A stretch of DNA of 64,000 nucleotides, taken from Calliphora vicina. Taxonomy: Eukaryota > Arthropoda > Insecta > Diptera > Calliphoridae. The notes under the pieces are model-generated. The model was not told where the DNA came from. It worked only from the letters and a program-made list of their open reading frames with translations, and did no database searches. Position 1 is the first letter of the stretch. Every line of letters begins with the position of its first letter. The stretch spans positions 212,926 through 276,925 of the forward strand of contig NW_027052602.1 of NCBI RefSeq assembly GCF_958450345.1, written 5' to 3'. Positions 25,814 to 42,896 of the stretch are shown here, one piece after another. The position numbers and the translations under genes are program-made.

Positions 25814-26238
25814 ACTCAAAAAATGATTTTATATTATTTATTTTGCACAGTGTAAAAAAATATATATATATCTGGCAACCTTTAATTTGAGAATGAGGAT
25901 GACACTTGTTTATTAATCACGTTGTTGTTGTATTTATGTTGATGAGTGTAAGTAAACGATAATGATATTTGTTCTTGTAAAATTTGTTTATGTTTGATTC
26001 TTTTCTTTATTGCTTTATTCTTATGAGAATTTATGTATTTTAATTAGATAAATAGTTTATAAAATTAAACAGTTATTAATAATGTAACTGAGTAAATGAA
26101 AATATCGAGATGTAGCAAATTTAACACAGATTTTTTCAATAACAGTCATTGAATTTAATTGTTTATAGTTTATAAGATTAATTGGAAAATTACGGAGCAG
26201 TTTTATTATGCGGTATATACGGTTTGATAGCGAAACTC
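25814..26238 (-). other. LINE 5' leader/UTR
   Basis: About 425 nt of AT-rich sequence between the resumed satellite at 26239 and the ORF1 ATG, with no satellite similarity and no long ORF. The element's sense strand begins GAGTTTCGCTATC at 26238. LINEs of this kind carry an internal promoter here, but I see no recognisable promoter motif. Whether this is the true 5' end or a mild truncation cannot be told from one copy. Confidence 0.6.
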
Positions 26239-29200
26239 ATATATGCGGGTATATCGGACATTTTTCGAAAAATGTCCCAAAATTACCCAGTTTTTAACGA
26301 CTTCATATAAATCGCAATTTTAAAAGGCCCTAAAGAGCTAGGAAGCTAAATTTTTTTATATTTGGATGGCATGATATTGTAACTTTCTAGCAAAGTATAA
26401 CTTAAGTAGCTAGCATAAACAGTACCCGATATATATGCGGGTATACCGGACATTTTTCGAAAAATGTCCCAAAATTACCCCAGTTTTTAACGACTTCATA
26501 TAAATCGAAATTTTAAAAGGCCCTAAAGAGCTAGGAAGCTAAATTTTTTATATTTGGATTGCATGAGATTGTAGCTTTCTAACAAGGTATAACTTAAGTA
26601 GCTAGCATAAATAGTACCCGATATATATGCAGGTATATCGGACATTTTTCGAAAAATGTCCCAAAATTACCCAGTTTTTAACGACTTCATATAAATCGCA
26701 ATTTTAAAAGGCCCTATAGAGCTAGGGCTAAATTTTTCTATATTTGGATGGCATGAGATTGTAGCTTTCTAACAAGGTATAACTTAAGTAGCTAGCATAA
26801 ACAGTACCCGATATATATGCGGGTATACCCCAGTTTTTAACGACTTCATATAAATCGCAATTTTAAAAGGCCCTAAAGAGCTAGAAAGCTAAATTTTTTT
26901 CTATTTAAATGGCATGAGATTGTAGCTTTCTAACAAGGTATAACTTAAGTAGCTGGCATAAATAGTACCCGATATATATGCGGGTATATCGGAAATTTTT
27001 CGAAAAATGTCCCAAAATTACACCAGTTTTTAACGACTTCATATAAATCGCAATTCTAAAGGCCCCTAAAGTGCCAGGAAGCTACATTTTTTTATATTTG
27101 GATGGCATGAGATTGTAGCTTTCTAACAGGGAATAACTTAAGTAGCTAGCATAAATAGTACCCAATATATATGCGGGTATATCGGACATTTTTCGAAAAA
27201 TGTTACAAAATTACCCCAGTTTTTAACGACTTCATATAAATCGCAATTTTAGAAGGCCCTAAAGAGCTAGAAAGCTAAATTTTTTTATATTTAAATGGCA
27301 TGAGATTATAGCTTTCTAACAAGGTATAACGTAAGTAGCTAGCATAAATAGTACCCGATATATATGCGGGTGTATCGGACATTTTTCGAAAAATGTCCCA
27401 AAATTACCCCAGTTTTTAACGACTTCATATAAATCGCAATTCTAAAGGCCCCTAAAGTGCTAGGAAGCTAGTTTTTTTATATTTGGATTGCATGAGATTG
27501 TAGCTTTCTAACATAGTATAACTTAAGTAGCTGGCATAAACAGTACCCGATATATATGCGGGTATATCGGACATTTTTCGAAAAATGTCCCAAAATTACC
27601 CAGTTTTTAACGACTTCATATAAATCGCAATTTTAAAAGGCCCTAAAGAGCTAGGAAGCTAAATTTTTTTATATTTGGATGGCATGATATTGTAGCTTTC
27701 TAACAAAGTATAACTTAAGTAGCTAGCATAAACAGTACCCGATATATATGCGGGTATACCGGACATTTTTCGAAAAATGTCCCAAAATTACCCCAGTTTT
27801 TAACGACTTCATATAAATCGCAATTTTAAAAGGCCCTAAAGAGCTAGGAAGCTAAATTTTTTTACATTTAGATGGCATGAGATTGTAGCTTTCTAACAAG
27901 GTATAACTTAAGTAGCTAGCATAAACAGTACCCGATATATATGCGGGTATATCGGACATTTTTCGAAAAATGTCCCAAAATTACCCCAGTTTTTAACGAC
28001 TTCATATAAATCGCAATTCTAAAGGCCCCTAAAGAGCTAGAAAGCTAAATTTTTTTATATTTAGATGGCATGAGATTGTAGCTTTCTAACAAGGTATAAC
28101 TTAAGTAGCTAGCATAAACAGTACCCGATATATATGCGGGTATACCGGACATTTTTCGAAAAATGTCCCAAAATTACCCCAGTTTTTAACGACTTCATAT
28201 AAATCGCAATTCTAAAGGCCCCTAAAGTGCTAGGAAGCTACATTTTTTTATATTTGGATGGCATGAGACTGTAGCTTTCTAACAGGGTATAACTTAAGTA
28301 GCTAGCATAAATAGTACCCGATATATATGCGGGTATATCGGACATTTTTCGAAAAATGTTACAAAATTACCCCAGTTTTTAACGACTTCATATAAATCGC
28401 AATTTTAAAAGGCCCTAAAGAGCTAGAAAGCTAAGTAGCTAGCATAAACAGTACCCGATATATATGCGGGTATACCCCAGTTTTTAACGACTTCATATAA
28501 ATCGCAATTTTAAAAGGCCCTAAAGAGCTAGAAAGCTAAATTTTTTTCTATTTAAATGGCATGAGATTGTAGCTTTCTAACAAGGTATAACTTAAGTAGC
28601 TGGCATAAATAGTACCCGATATATATGCGGGTATATCGGAAATTTTTCGAAAAATGTCCCAAAATTACACCAGTTTTTAACGACTTCATATAAATCGCAA
28701 TTCTAAAGGCCCCTAAAGTGCCAGGAAGCTACATTTTTTTATATTTGGATGGCATGAGATTGTAGCTTTCTAACAGGGAATAACTTAAGTAGCTAGCATA
28801 AATAGTACCCAATATATATGCGGGTATATCGGACATTTTTCGAAAAATGTTACAAAATTACCCCAGTTTTTAACGACTTCATATAAATCGCAATTTTAGA
28901 AGGCCCTAAAGAGCTAGAAAGCTAAATTTTTTTATATTTAAATGGCATGAGATTATAGCTTTCTAACAAGGTATAACGTAAGTAGCTAGCATAAATAGTA
29001 CCCGATATATATGCGGGTGTATCGGACATTTTTCGAAAAATGTCCCAAAATTACCCCAGTTTTTAACGACTTCATATAAATCGCAATTCTAAAGGCCCCT
29101 AAAGTGCTAGGAAGCTAGTTTTTTTATATTTGGATTGCATGAGATTGTAGCTTTCTAACATAGTATAACTTAAGTAGCTGGCATAAACAGTACCCGATAT

Positions 29201-30471
29201 ATATGCGGGTATATCGGACATTTTTCGAAAAATGTCCCAAAATTACCCAGTTTTTAACGACTTCATATAAATCGCAATTTTAAAAGGCCCTAAAGAGCTA
29301 GGAAGCTAAATTTTTTTATATTTGGATGGCATGATATTGTAGCTTTCTAACAAAGTATAACTTAAGTAGCTAGCATAAACAGTACCCGATATATATGCGG
29401 GTATACCGGACATTTTTCGAAAAATGTCCCAAAATTACCCCAGTTTTTAACGACTTCATATAAATCGCAATTTTAAAAGGCCCTAAAGAGCTAGGAAGCT
29501 AAATTTTTTTACATTTAGATGGCATGAGATTGTAGCTTTCTAACAAGGTATAACTTAAGTAGCTAGCATAAACAGTACCCGATATATATGCGGGTATATC
29601 GGACATTTTTCGAAAAATGTCCCAAAATTACCCCAGTTTTTAACGACTTCATATAAATCGCAATTCTAAAGGCCCCTAAAGAGCTAGAAAGCTAAATTTT
29701 TTTATATTTAGATGGCATGAGATTGTAGCTTTCTAACAAGGTATAACTTAAGTAGCTAGCATAAACAGTACCCGATATATATGCGGGTATACCGGACATT
29801 TTTCGAAAAATGTCCCAAAATTACCCCAGTTTTTAACGACTTCATATAAATCGCAATTCTAAAGGCCCCTAAAGTGCTAGGAAGCTACATTTTTTTATAT
29901 TTGGATGGCATGAGACTGTAGCTTTCTAACAGGGTATAACTTAAGTAGCTAGCATAAATAGTACCCGATATATATGCGGGTATATCGGACATTTTTCGAA
30001 AAATGTTACAAAATTACCCCAGTTTTTAACGACTTCATATAAATCGCAATTTTAAAAGGCCCTAAAGAGCTAGGAAGCTAAATTTTTTTACATTTAGATG
30101 GCATGAGATTGTAGCTTTCTAACAAGGTATAACTTAAGTAGCTAGCATAAATAGTATCCGATATATATATATATATATCGGACATTTTTCGAAAAATGTC
30201 CCAAAATTACCCCAGTTTTTAACGACTTCATATAAATCGCAATTTTAAAAGGCCCTAAAGAGCTAGAAAGCTAAATTTTTTTATATTTAAATGGCATGAG
30301 ATTGTAGCTTTCTAACAAGGTATAACTTAAGTAGCTAGCTTAAATAGTACCCGATATATATGCGGGTGTATCGGACATTTTTCGAAAAATGTCCCAAAAT
30401 TACCCCAGTTTTTAACGACTTCATATAAATCGCAATTCTAAAGGCCCCTAAAGTGCTAGGAAGCTAGTTTT
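26239..30471. repeat. Satellite array, block 2 (~22 monomers)
   Basis: The same satellite in the same orientation resumes inside the monomer split by the LINE. It is built mostly from two copies of a 1,647-bp block (26789-30075), followed by the first (TA)-converted monomer near 30162-30179 and the monomer carrying the mini-me insertion. Local class markers are 'GTGCCAGG', 'CAGGGAATAAC', 'TTTTAGAAGG', 'CCCAATATAT' and 'ATTACACCAG'. No gene is seen. Confidence 0.95.
26789..30075. repeat. Two tandem copies of a 1,647-bp higher-order block, third copy at ~32836-34475
   Basis: The markers 'TTTTTTTCTATTTAAATGG' (CTATTT at 26901 and 28548), 'CAGGGAATAACTTAAG', 'TTTTAGAAGGCCC' and 'GAGACTGTAGC' repeat at an offset of 1,647 bp. 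The same marker set returns at 32945, a further 4,397 bp on. Copy 1 and copy 2 meet at 28432-28440, where 'AGAAAGCTAAGTAGCTAGC' fuses a mid-monomer site to the end of another monomer at a short TAA/AAG match. A closely similar fused junction 'GGAAGCTAAGTATAGC' starts the third copy near 32830. This points to unequal exchange. Confidence 0.88.
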
Positions 30472-30501
30472 TATACCCTTCAGCTTCGTGAGAAGGGTAT
30501 A
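30472..30501 (+). other. Terminal hairpin of the mini-me element
   Basis: TATACCCTTC (30472-30481) and its exact reverse complement GAAGGGTATA (30492-30501) form a perfect 10-bp stem with a 10-nt loop, AGCTTCGTGA. The same hairpin opens copy B at 35426. Helentron-like elements carry short terminal palindromes or inverted repeats near their ends, which fits. It is the outermost element sequence before the satellite. Confidence 0.85.
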
Positions 30502-30608
30502 TATAAGTTTGTCATTCCGTTTGTAATTTCTACATTTTTCATTTCCGACCCTATAAAGTATATATATTCTGGATCCTTATAGATAGCGGAGTCGATTAAG
30601 CCATGTCC

Positions 30609-36102
<5,494 letters not shown>

Positions 36103-39100
36103 ATTTGGATTGCATGAGATTGTAGCTTTCTAACAAAGTATAACTTAAGTAGCTAGCATAAACAGTACCCGATATATATGCGGGTATATCGGACATTTTT
36201 CGAAAAATGTCCCAAAATTACCCAGTTTTTAACGACTTCATATAAATCGCAATTTTAAAAGGCCCTAAAGAGCTAGGAAGCTAAATTTTTTTACATTTAG
36301 ATGGCATGAGATTGTAGCTTTCTAACAAGGTATAACTTAACTAGCTAGCATAAATAGTATCCGATATATATGTATATATATCGGACATTTTTCGAAAAAT
36401 GTCCCAAAATTACCCCAGTTTTTAACGACTTCATATAAATCGCAATTATAAAGGCCCCTAAAGAGCTAGAAAGCTAAATTTTTTTATATTTAGATGGCAT
36501 GAGATTGTAGCTTTCTAACAAGGTATAACTTAAGTAGCTAGCATAAACAGTACCCGATATATATGCGGGTATACCGGACATTTTTCGAAAAATGTCCCAA
36601 AATTACCCCAGTTTTTAACGACTTCATATAAATCGCAATTCTAAAGGCCCCTAAAGTGCTAGGAAGCTACATTTTTTTATATTTGGATGGCATGAGATTG
36701 TAGCTTTCTAACAAGGTATAACTTAAGTAGCTAGCATAAATAGTATCCGATATATATATATATATATCGGACATTTTTCGAAAAATGTCCCAAAATTACC
36801 CCAGTTTTTAACGACTTCATATAAATCGCAATTCTAAAGGCCCCTAAAGAGCTAGAAAGCTAAATTTTTTTATATTTAAATGGCATGAGATTGTAGCTTT
36901 CTAACAAGGTATAACTTAAGTAGCTAGCATAAATAGTACCCGATATATATGCGGGTGTATCGGACATTTTTCGAAAAATGTCCCAAAATTACCCAGTTTT
37001 TAACGACTTCATATAAATCGCAATTTTAAAAGGTCCTAAAGAGCTAGGAAGCTAAATTTTTTTACATTTAGATGGCATGAGATTGTAGCTTTCTAAAAAT
37101 GTCCCAAAATTACCCCAGTTTTTAACGACTTCATATAAATCGCAATTCTAAAGGCCCCTAAAGTGCTAGGAAGCTAGTTTTTTTATATTTGGATTGCATG
37201 AGATTCAAATATAGGAAGGAAGCTACATTTTTTTATATTTGGATGGCATGAGATTGTAGCTTTCTAACAGGGTATAAATTAAGTAGCTAGCATAAATAGT
37301 ACCCGATATATATGCGGGTATATCGGACATTTTTCGAAAAATGTTACAAAATTACCCCAGTTTTTAACGACTTCATATAAATCGCAATTTTAAAAGGCCC
37401 TAAAGAGCTAGAAAGCTAAATTTTTTTATATTTAAATGGCACGAGATTGTAGCTTTCTAACAAGGTATATGCGGGTGTATCGGACATTTTTCGAAAAATG
37501 TCCCAAAATTACCCCAGTTTTTAACGACTTCATATAAATCACAATTCTAAAGGCCCCTAAAGTGCTAGGAAGCTAAATTTTTTTATATTTGGCATGAGAT
37601 CGTAGCTTTCTAACAGGGTATAACTTAAGTAGCTATCATAAATAGTACCCGATATATATGCGGGTTTATCGGACATTTTTCGAAAAATGTTACAAAATTA
37701 CCCCAGTTTTTAACGACTTCATATAAATCGCAATTTTAAAAGGTCCTAAAGAGCTAGGAAGCTAAATTTTTTTATATTTAAATGGCATGAGATTGTAGCT
37801 TTCTAACAAGGTATAACTTAAGTAGCTGGCATAAATAGTATCCGATATATATGCGGGTATATCGGACATTTTTCGAAAAATGTCCCAAATTACCCCAGTT
37901 TTTAACGACTTCATATAAATCGCAATTTTAAAAGGCCCTAAGGAGCTAGGAAGCTAAATTTTTTTATATTTGGATGGCATGAGATTATAGCTTTCTAACA
38001 AAGTATAAATTAAGTAGCTAGCATAAACAGTACCCGATATATATGCGGGTATATCGGACATTTTTCGAAAAATGTCCCAAAATTACCCAGTTTTTAACGA
38101 CTTCATATAAATCGCAATTTTAAAAGACCCTAAAGAGCTAGGAAGCTAAATTTTTTTATATTTGGATGGCATGATATTGTAGCTTTCTAACAAAGTATAA
38201 CTTAAGTAGCTAGCATAAACAGTACCCGATATATATGCGGGTATACCGGACATTTTTCGAAAAATGTCCCAAAATTACCCCAGTTTTTAACGACTTCATA
38301 TAAATCGCAATTTTAAAAGGCCCTAAAGAGCTAGGAAGCAACATTTTTTTTATTTAAATGGCATGAGATTGTAGCTTTCTAACAAGGTATAACTTAAGTA
38401 GCTAGCATAAATAGTACCCGATATATATGCGGGTGTATCGGACATTTTTCGAAAAATGTCCCAAAATTACCCCAGTTTTTAACGACTTCATATAAATCGC
38501 AATTCTAAAGGCCCCTAAAGTGCAAGGAAGCTAGTTTTTTTATATTTGGATTGCATGAGATTGTAGCTTTCTAACAAAGTATAACTTAAGTAGCTAGCAT
38601 AAACAGTACCCGATATATATGAGGGTATATCGGACATTTTTCGAAAAATGTCCCAAAATTACCCCAGTTTTTAACGACTTCATATAAATCGCAATTCTAA
38701 AGGCCCCTAAAGTGCTAGGAAGCTACATTTTTTTATATTTCGATGGCATGAGATTGTAGCTTTCTAACAAGGTACAACTTAAGTAGCTAGCATAAATAGT
38801 ACCCGATATATATGCGGGTATATCGGACATTTTTCGAAAAATGTTACAAAATTACCCCAGTTTTTAACGACTTCATATAAATCGCAATTCTAAAGGCCCC
38901 TAAAGTGCTAGGAAGCTAGTTTTTTTATATTTGGATTGCATGAGATTCAAATATAGGAAGGAAGCTACATTTTTTTATATTTGGATTGCATGAGATTGTA
39001 GCTTTCTAACAAAGTATAACTTAAGTAGCTAGCATAAACAGTACCCGATATATATGCGGGTATATCGGACATTTTTCGAAAAATGTCCCAAAATTACCCA

Positions 39101-42100
39101 GTTTTTAACGACTTCATATAAATCGAAATTTTAAAAGGCCCTAAAGAGCTAGGAAGCTAAATTTTTCTATATTTAGATGGCATGAGATTGTAGCTTTCTA
39201 ACAAGGTATAACTTAAGTAGCTAGCATAAACAGTACCCGATATATATGCGGGTATACCGGACATTTTTCGAAAAATGTCCCAAAATTACCCCAGTTTTTA
39301 ACGACTTCATATAAATCGCAATTCTAAAGGCCCCTAAAGTGCTAGGAAGCTACATTTTTTTATATTTGGATGGCATGAGATTGTAGCTTTCTAACAAGGT
39401 ATAACTTAAGTAGCTAGCATAAATAGTATCCGATATATATATATATATATCGGACATTTTTCGAAAAATGTCCCAAAATTACCCCAGTTTTTAACGACTT
39501 CATATAAATCGCAATTCTAAAGGCCCCTAAAGAGCTAGAAAGCTAAATTTTTTTATATTTAAATGGCATGAGATTGTAGCTTTCTAACAAGGTATAACTT
39601 AAGTAGCTAGCATAAATAGTACCCGATATATATGCGGGTGTATCGGACATTTTTCGAAAAATGTCCCAAAATTACCCAGTTTTTAACGACTTCATATAAA
39701 TCGCAATTTTAAAAGGCCCTAAAGAGCTAGGAAGCTAAATTTTTTTACATTTAGATGGCATGAGATTGTAGCTTTCTAACAAGGTATAACTTAAGTAGCT
39801 AGCATAAATAGTATCCGATATATATATATATATATATCGGACATTTTTCGAAAAATGGCATGAGATTGTAGCTTTCCAACAAGGTATAACTTAAGTAGCT
39901 AGCATAAATAGTACCCGATATATATGCGGGTGTATCGGACATTTTTCGAAAAATGTCCCAAAATTACCCCAGTTTTTAACGACTTCATATAAATCGCAAT
40001 TCTAAAGGCCCCTAAAGTGCTAGGAAGCTAGTTTTTTTATATTTGGATTGCATGAGATTGTAGCTTTCTAACAAAGTATAACTTAAGTAGCTAGCATAAA
40101 CAGTACCCGATATATATGCGGGTATATCGGACATTTTTCGAAAAATGTCCCAAAATTACCCAGTTTTTAACGACTTCATATAAATCGCAATTTTAAAAGG
40201 CCCTAAAGAGCTAGGAAGCTAAATTTTTTTATATTTGGATGGCATGATATTGTAGCTTTCTAACAAAGTATAACTTAAGTAGCTAGCATAAACAGTACCC
40301 GATATATATGCGGGTATACCGGACATTTTTCGAAAAATGTCCCAAAATTACCCCAGTTTTTAACGACTTCATATAAATCGCAATTTTAAAAGGCCCTAAA
40401 GAGCTAGGAAGCTAAATTTTTTTACATTTAGATGGCATGAGATTGTAGCTTTCTAACAAGGTATAACTTAAGTAGCTAGCATAAAATGTATATGCGGGAA
40501 TATCGGACATTTTTCGAAAAATGTCCCAAAATTACCCCAGTTTTTAACGACTTCATATAAATCGCAATTTTTATATTTAGATGGCATGAGATTGTAGCTT
40601 TCTAACAAGGTATAACTTAAGTAGCTAGCATAAACAGTACCCGATATATATGCGGGTATACCGGACATTTTTCGAAAAATGTCCCAAAATTACCCCAGTT
40701 TTTAACGACTTCATATAAATCGCAATTCTAAAGGCCCCTAAAGTGCTAGGAAGCTACATTTTTTTATATTTGGATGGCATGAGATTGTAGCTTTCTAACA
40801 GGGTATAACTTAAGTAGTAAACAGTACCCGATATATATGCGGGTATACCGGACATTTTTCGAAAAATGTCCCAAAATTACCCAGTTTTTAACGACTTCAT
40901 ATAAATCGCAATTTTAAAAGGCCCTAAAGAGCTAGGAAGCTAAATTTTTTTACATTTAGATGGCATGAGATTGTAGCTTTCTAACAAGGTATAACTTAAG
41001 TAGCTAGCATAAATAGTATCCGATATATATATATATATATATATCGGACATTTTTCGAAAAATGTCCCAAAATTACCCCAGTTTTTAACGACTTCATATA
41101 AATCGCAATTCTAAAGGCCCCTAAAGAGCTAGAAAGCTAAATTTTTTTATATTTAAATGGCATGAGATTGTAGCTTTCTAACAAGGTATAACTTAAGTAG
41201 CTAGCATAAATAGTACCCGATATATATGCGGGTGTAGCGGACATTTTTCGAAAAATGTCCCAAAATTACCCCAGTTTTTAACGACTTCATATAAATCGCA
41301 ATTCTAAAGGCCCCTAAAGTGCTAGGAAGCTAGTTTTTTTATATTTGGATTGCATGAGATTGTAGCTTTCTAACAAAGTATAACTTAAGTAGCTAGCATA
41401 AACAGTACCCGATATATATGCGGGTATATCGGACATTTTTCGAAAAATGTCCCAAAATTACCCAGTTTTTAACGACTTCATATAAATCGCAATTTTAAAA
41501 GGCCCTAAAGAACTAGGAAGCTAAATTTTTTTATATTTGGATGGCATGATATTGTATATGCGGGTGTAGCGGACATTTTTCGAAAAATGTCCCAAAATTA
41601 CCCCAGTTTTTAACGACTTCATATAAATCGCAATTCTAAAGGCCCCTAAAGTGCTAGGAAGCTAGTTTTTTTATATTTGGATTGCATGAGATTGTAGCTT
41701 TCTAACAAAGTATAACTTAAGTAGCTAGCATAAACAGTACCCGATATATATGCGGGTATATCGGACATTTTTCGAAAAATGTCCCAAAATTACCCAGTTT
41801 TTAACGACTTCATATAAATCGCAATTTTAAAAGGCCCTAAAGAACTAGGAAGCTAAATTTTTTTATATTTGGATGGCATGATATTGTAGCTTTCTAACAA
41901 AGTATAACTTAAGTAGCTAGCATAAACAGTACCCGATATATATGCGGGTATACCGGACATTTTTCGAAAAATGTCCCAAAATTACCCCAGTTTTTAACGA
42001 CTTCATATAAATCGCAATTTTAAAAGGCCCTAAAGAGCTAGGAAGCTAAATTTTTTTACATTTAGATGGCATGAGATTGTAGCTTTCTAACAAGGTATAA

Positions 42101-42862
42101 CTTAAGTAGCTAGCATAAACAGTACCCGATATATATGCGGGTATATCGGACATTTTTCGAAAAATGTCCCAAAATTACCCCAGTTTTTAACGACTTCATA
42201 TAAATCGCAATTTTTATATTTAGATGGCATGAGATTGTAGCTTTCTAACAAGGTATAACTTAAGTAGCTAGCATAAACAGTACCCGATATATATGCGGGT
42301 ATACCGGACATTTTTCGAAAAATGTCCCAAAATTACCCCAGTTTTTAACGACTTCATATAAATCGCAATTCTAAAGGCCCCTAAAGTGCTAGGAAGCTAC
42401 ATTTTTTTATATTTGGATGGCATGAGATTGTAGCTTTCTAACAGGGTATAACTTAAGTAGCTAGCATAAATAGTACCCGATATATATGCGGGTGTATCGG
42501 ACATTTTTCGAAAAATGTCCCAAAATTACCCCAGTTTTTAACGACTTCATATAAATCGCAATTCTAAAGGCCCCTAAAGTGCTAGGAAGCTAGTTTTTTT
42601 ATATTTGGATTGCATGAGATTGTAGCTTTCTAACAGGGTATAACTTAAGTAGCTAGCATAAATAGTACCCGATATATATGCGGGTATATCGGACATTTTT
42701 CGAAAAATGTTACAAAATTACCCCAGTTTTTAACGACTTCATATAAATCGCAATTTTAAAAGGCCCTAAAGAGCTAGAAAGCTAAATTTTTTTATATTTA
42801 AATGGCACGAGATTGTAGCTTTCTAACAATGTATAACTTAAGTAGCTAGCATAAATAGTACC

Positions 42863-42896
<34 letters not shown>

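Larger units (their letters stand above)
22238..26238 (-). mobile_element. Non-LTR retrotransposon (CR1/jockey-like LINE), ~4.0 kb, inactivated
   Basis: A minus-strand element lies inside a satellite monomer. In element order it has a ~0.4-kb 5' leader (26238-25814), ORF1 with a PHD-like finger (25813-24887), a 17-nt gap, ORF2 with endonuclease and RT (24869-22812), an out-of-frame C-terminal remnant (to 22334), a short 3' UTR, and a tail of TAAA/TAAT units at the left edge. Satellite resumes on both sides within the same tract: CCCGATATAT on the left and ATATATGCGGG on the right. The normal tract is CCCG(AT)4GCGGG, so about 4 bp (TATA/ATAT) is duplicated, as expected for target-primed integration. 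Clade assignment rests on the PHD-type ORF1 and the NYRGIAKLS RT motif and is inference. An internal ORF2 deletion and a catalytic D-to-N change make it non-autonomous. Confidence 0.93.
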
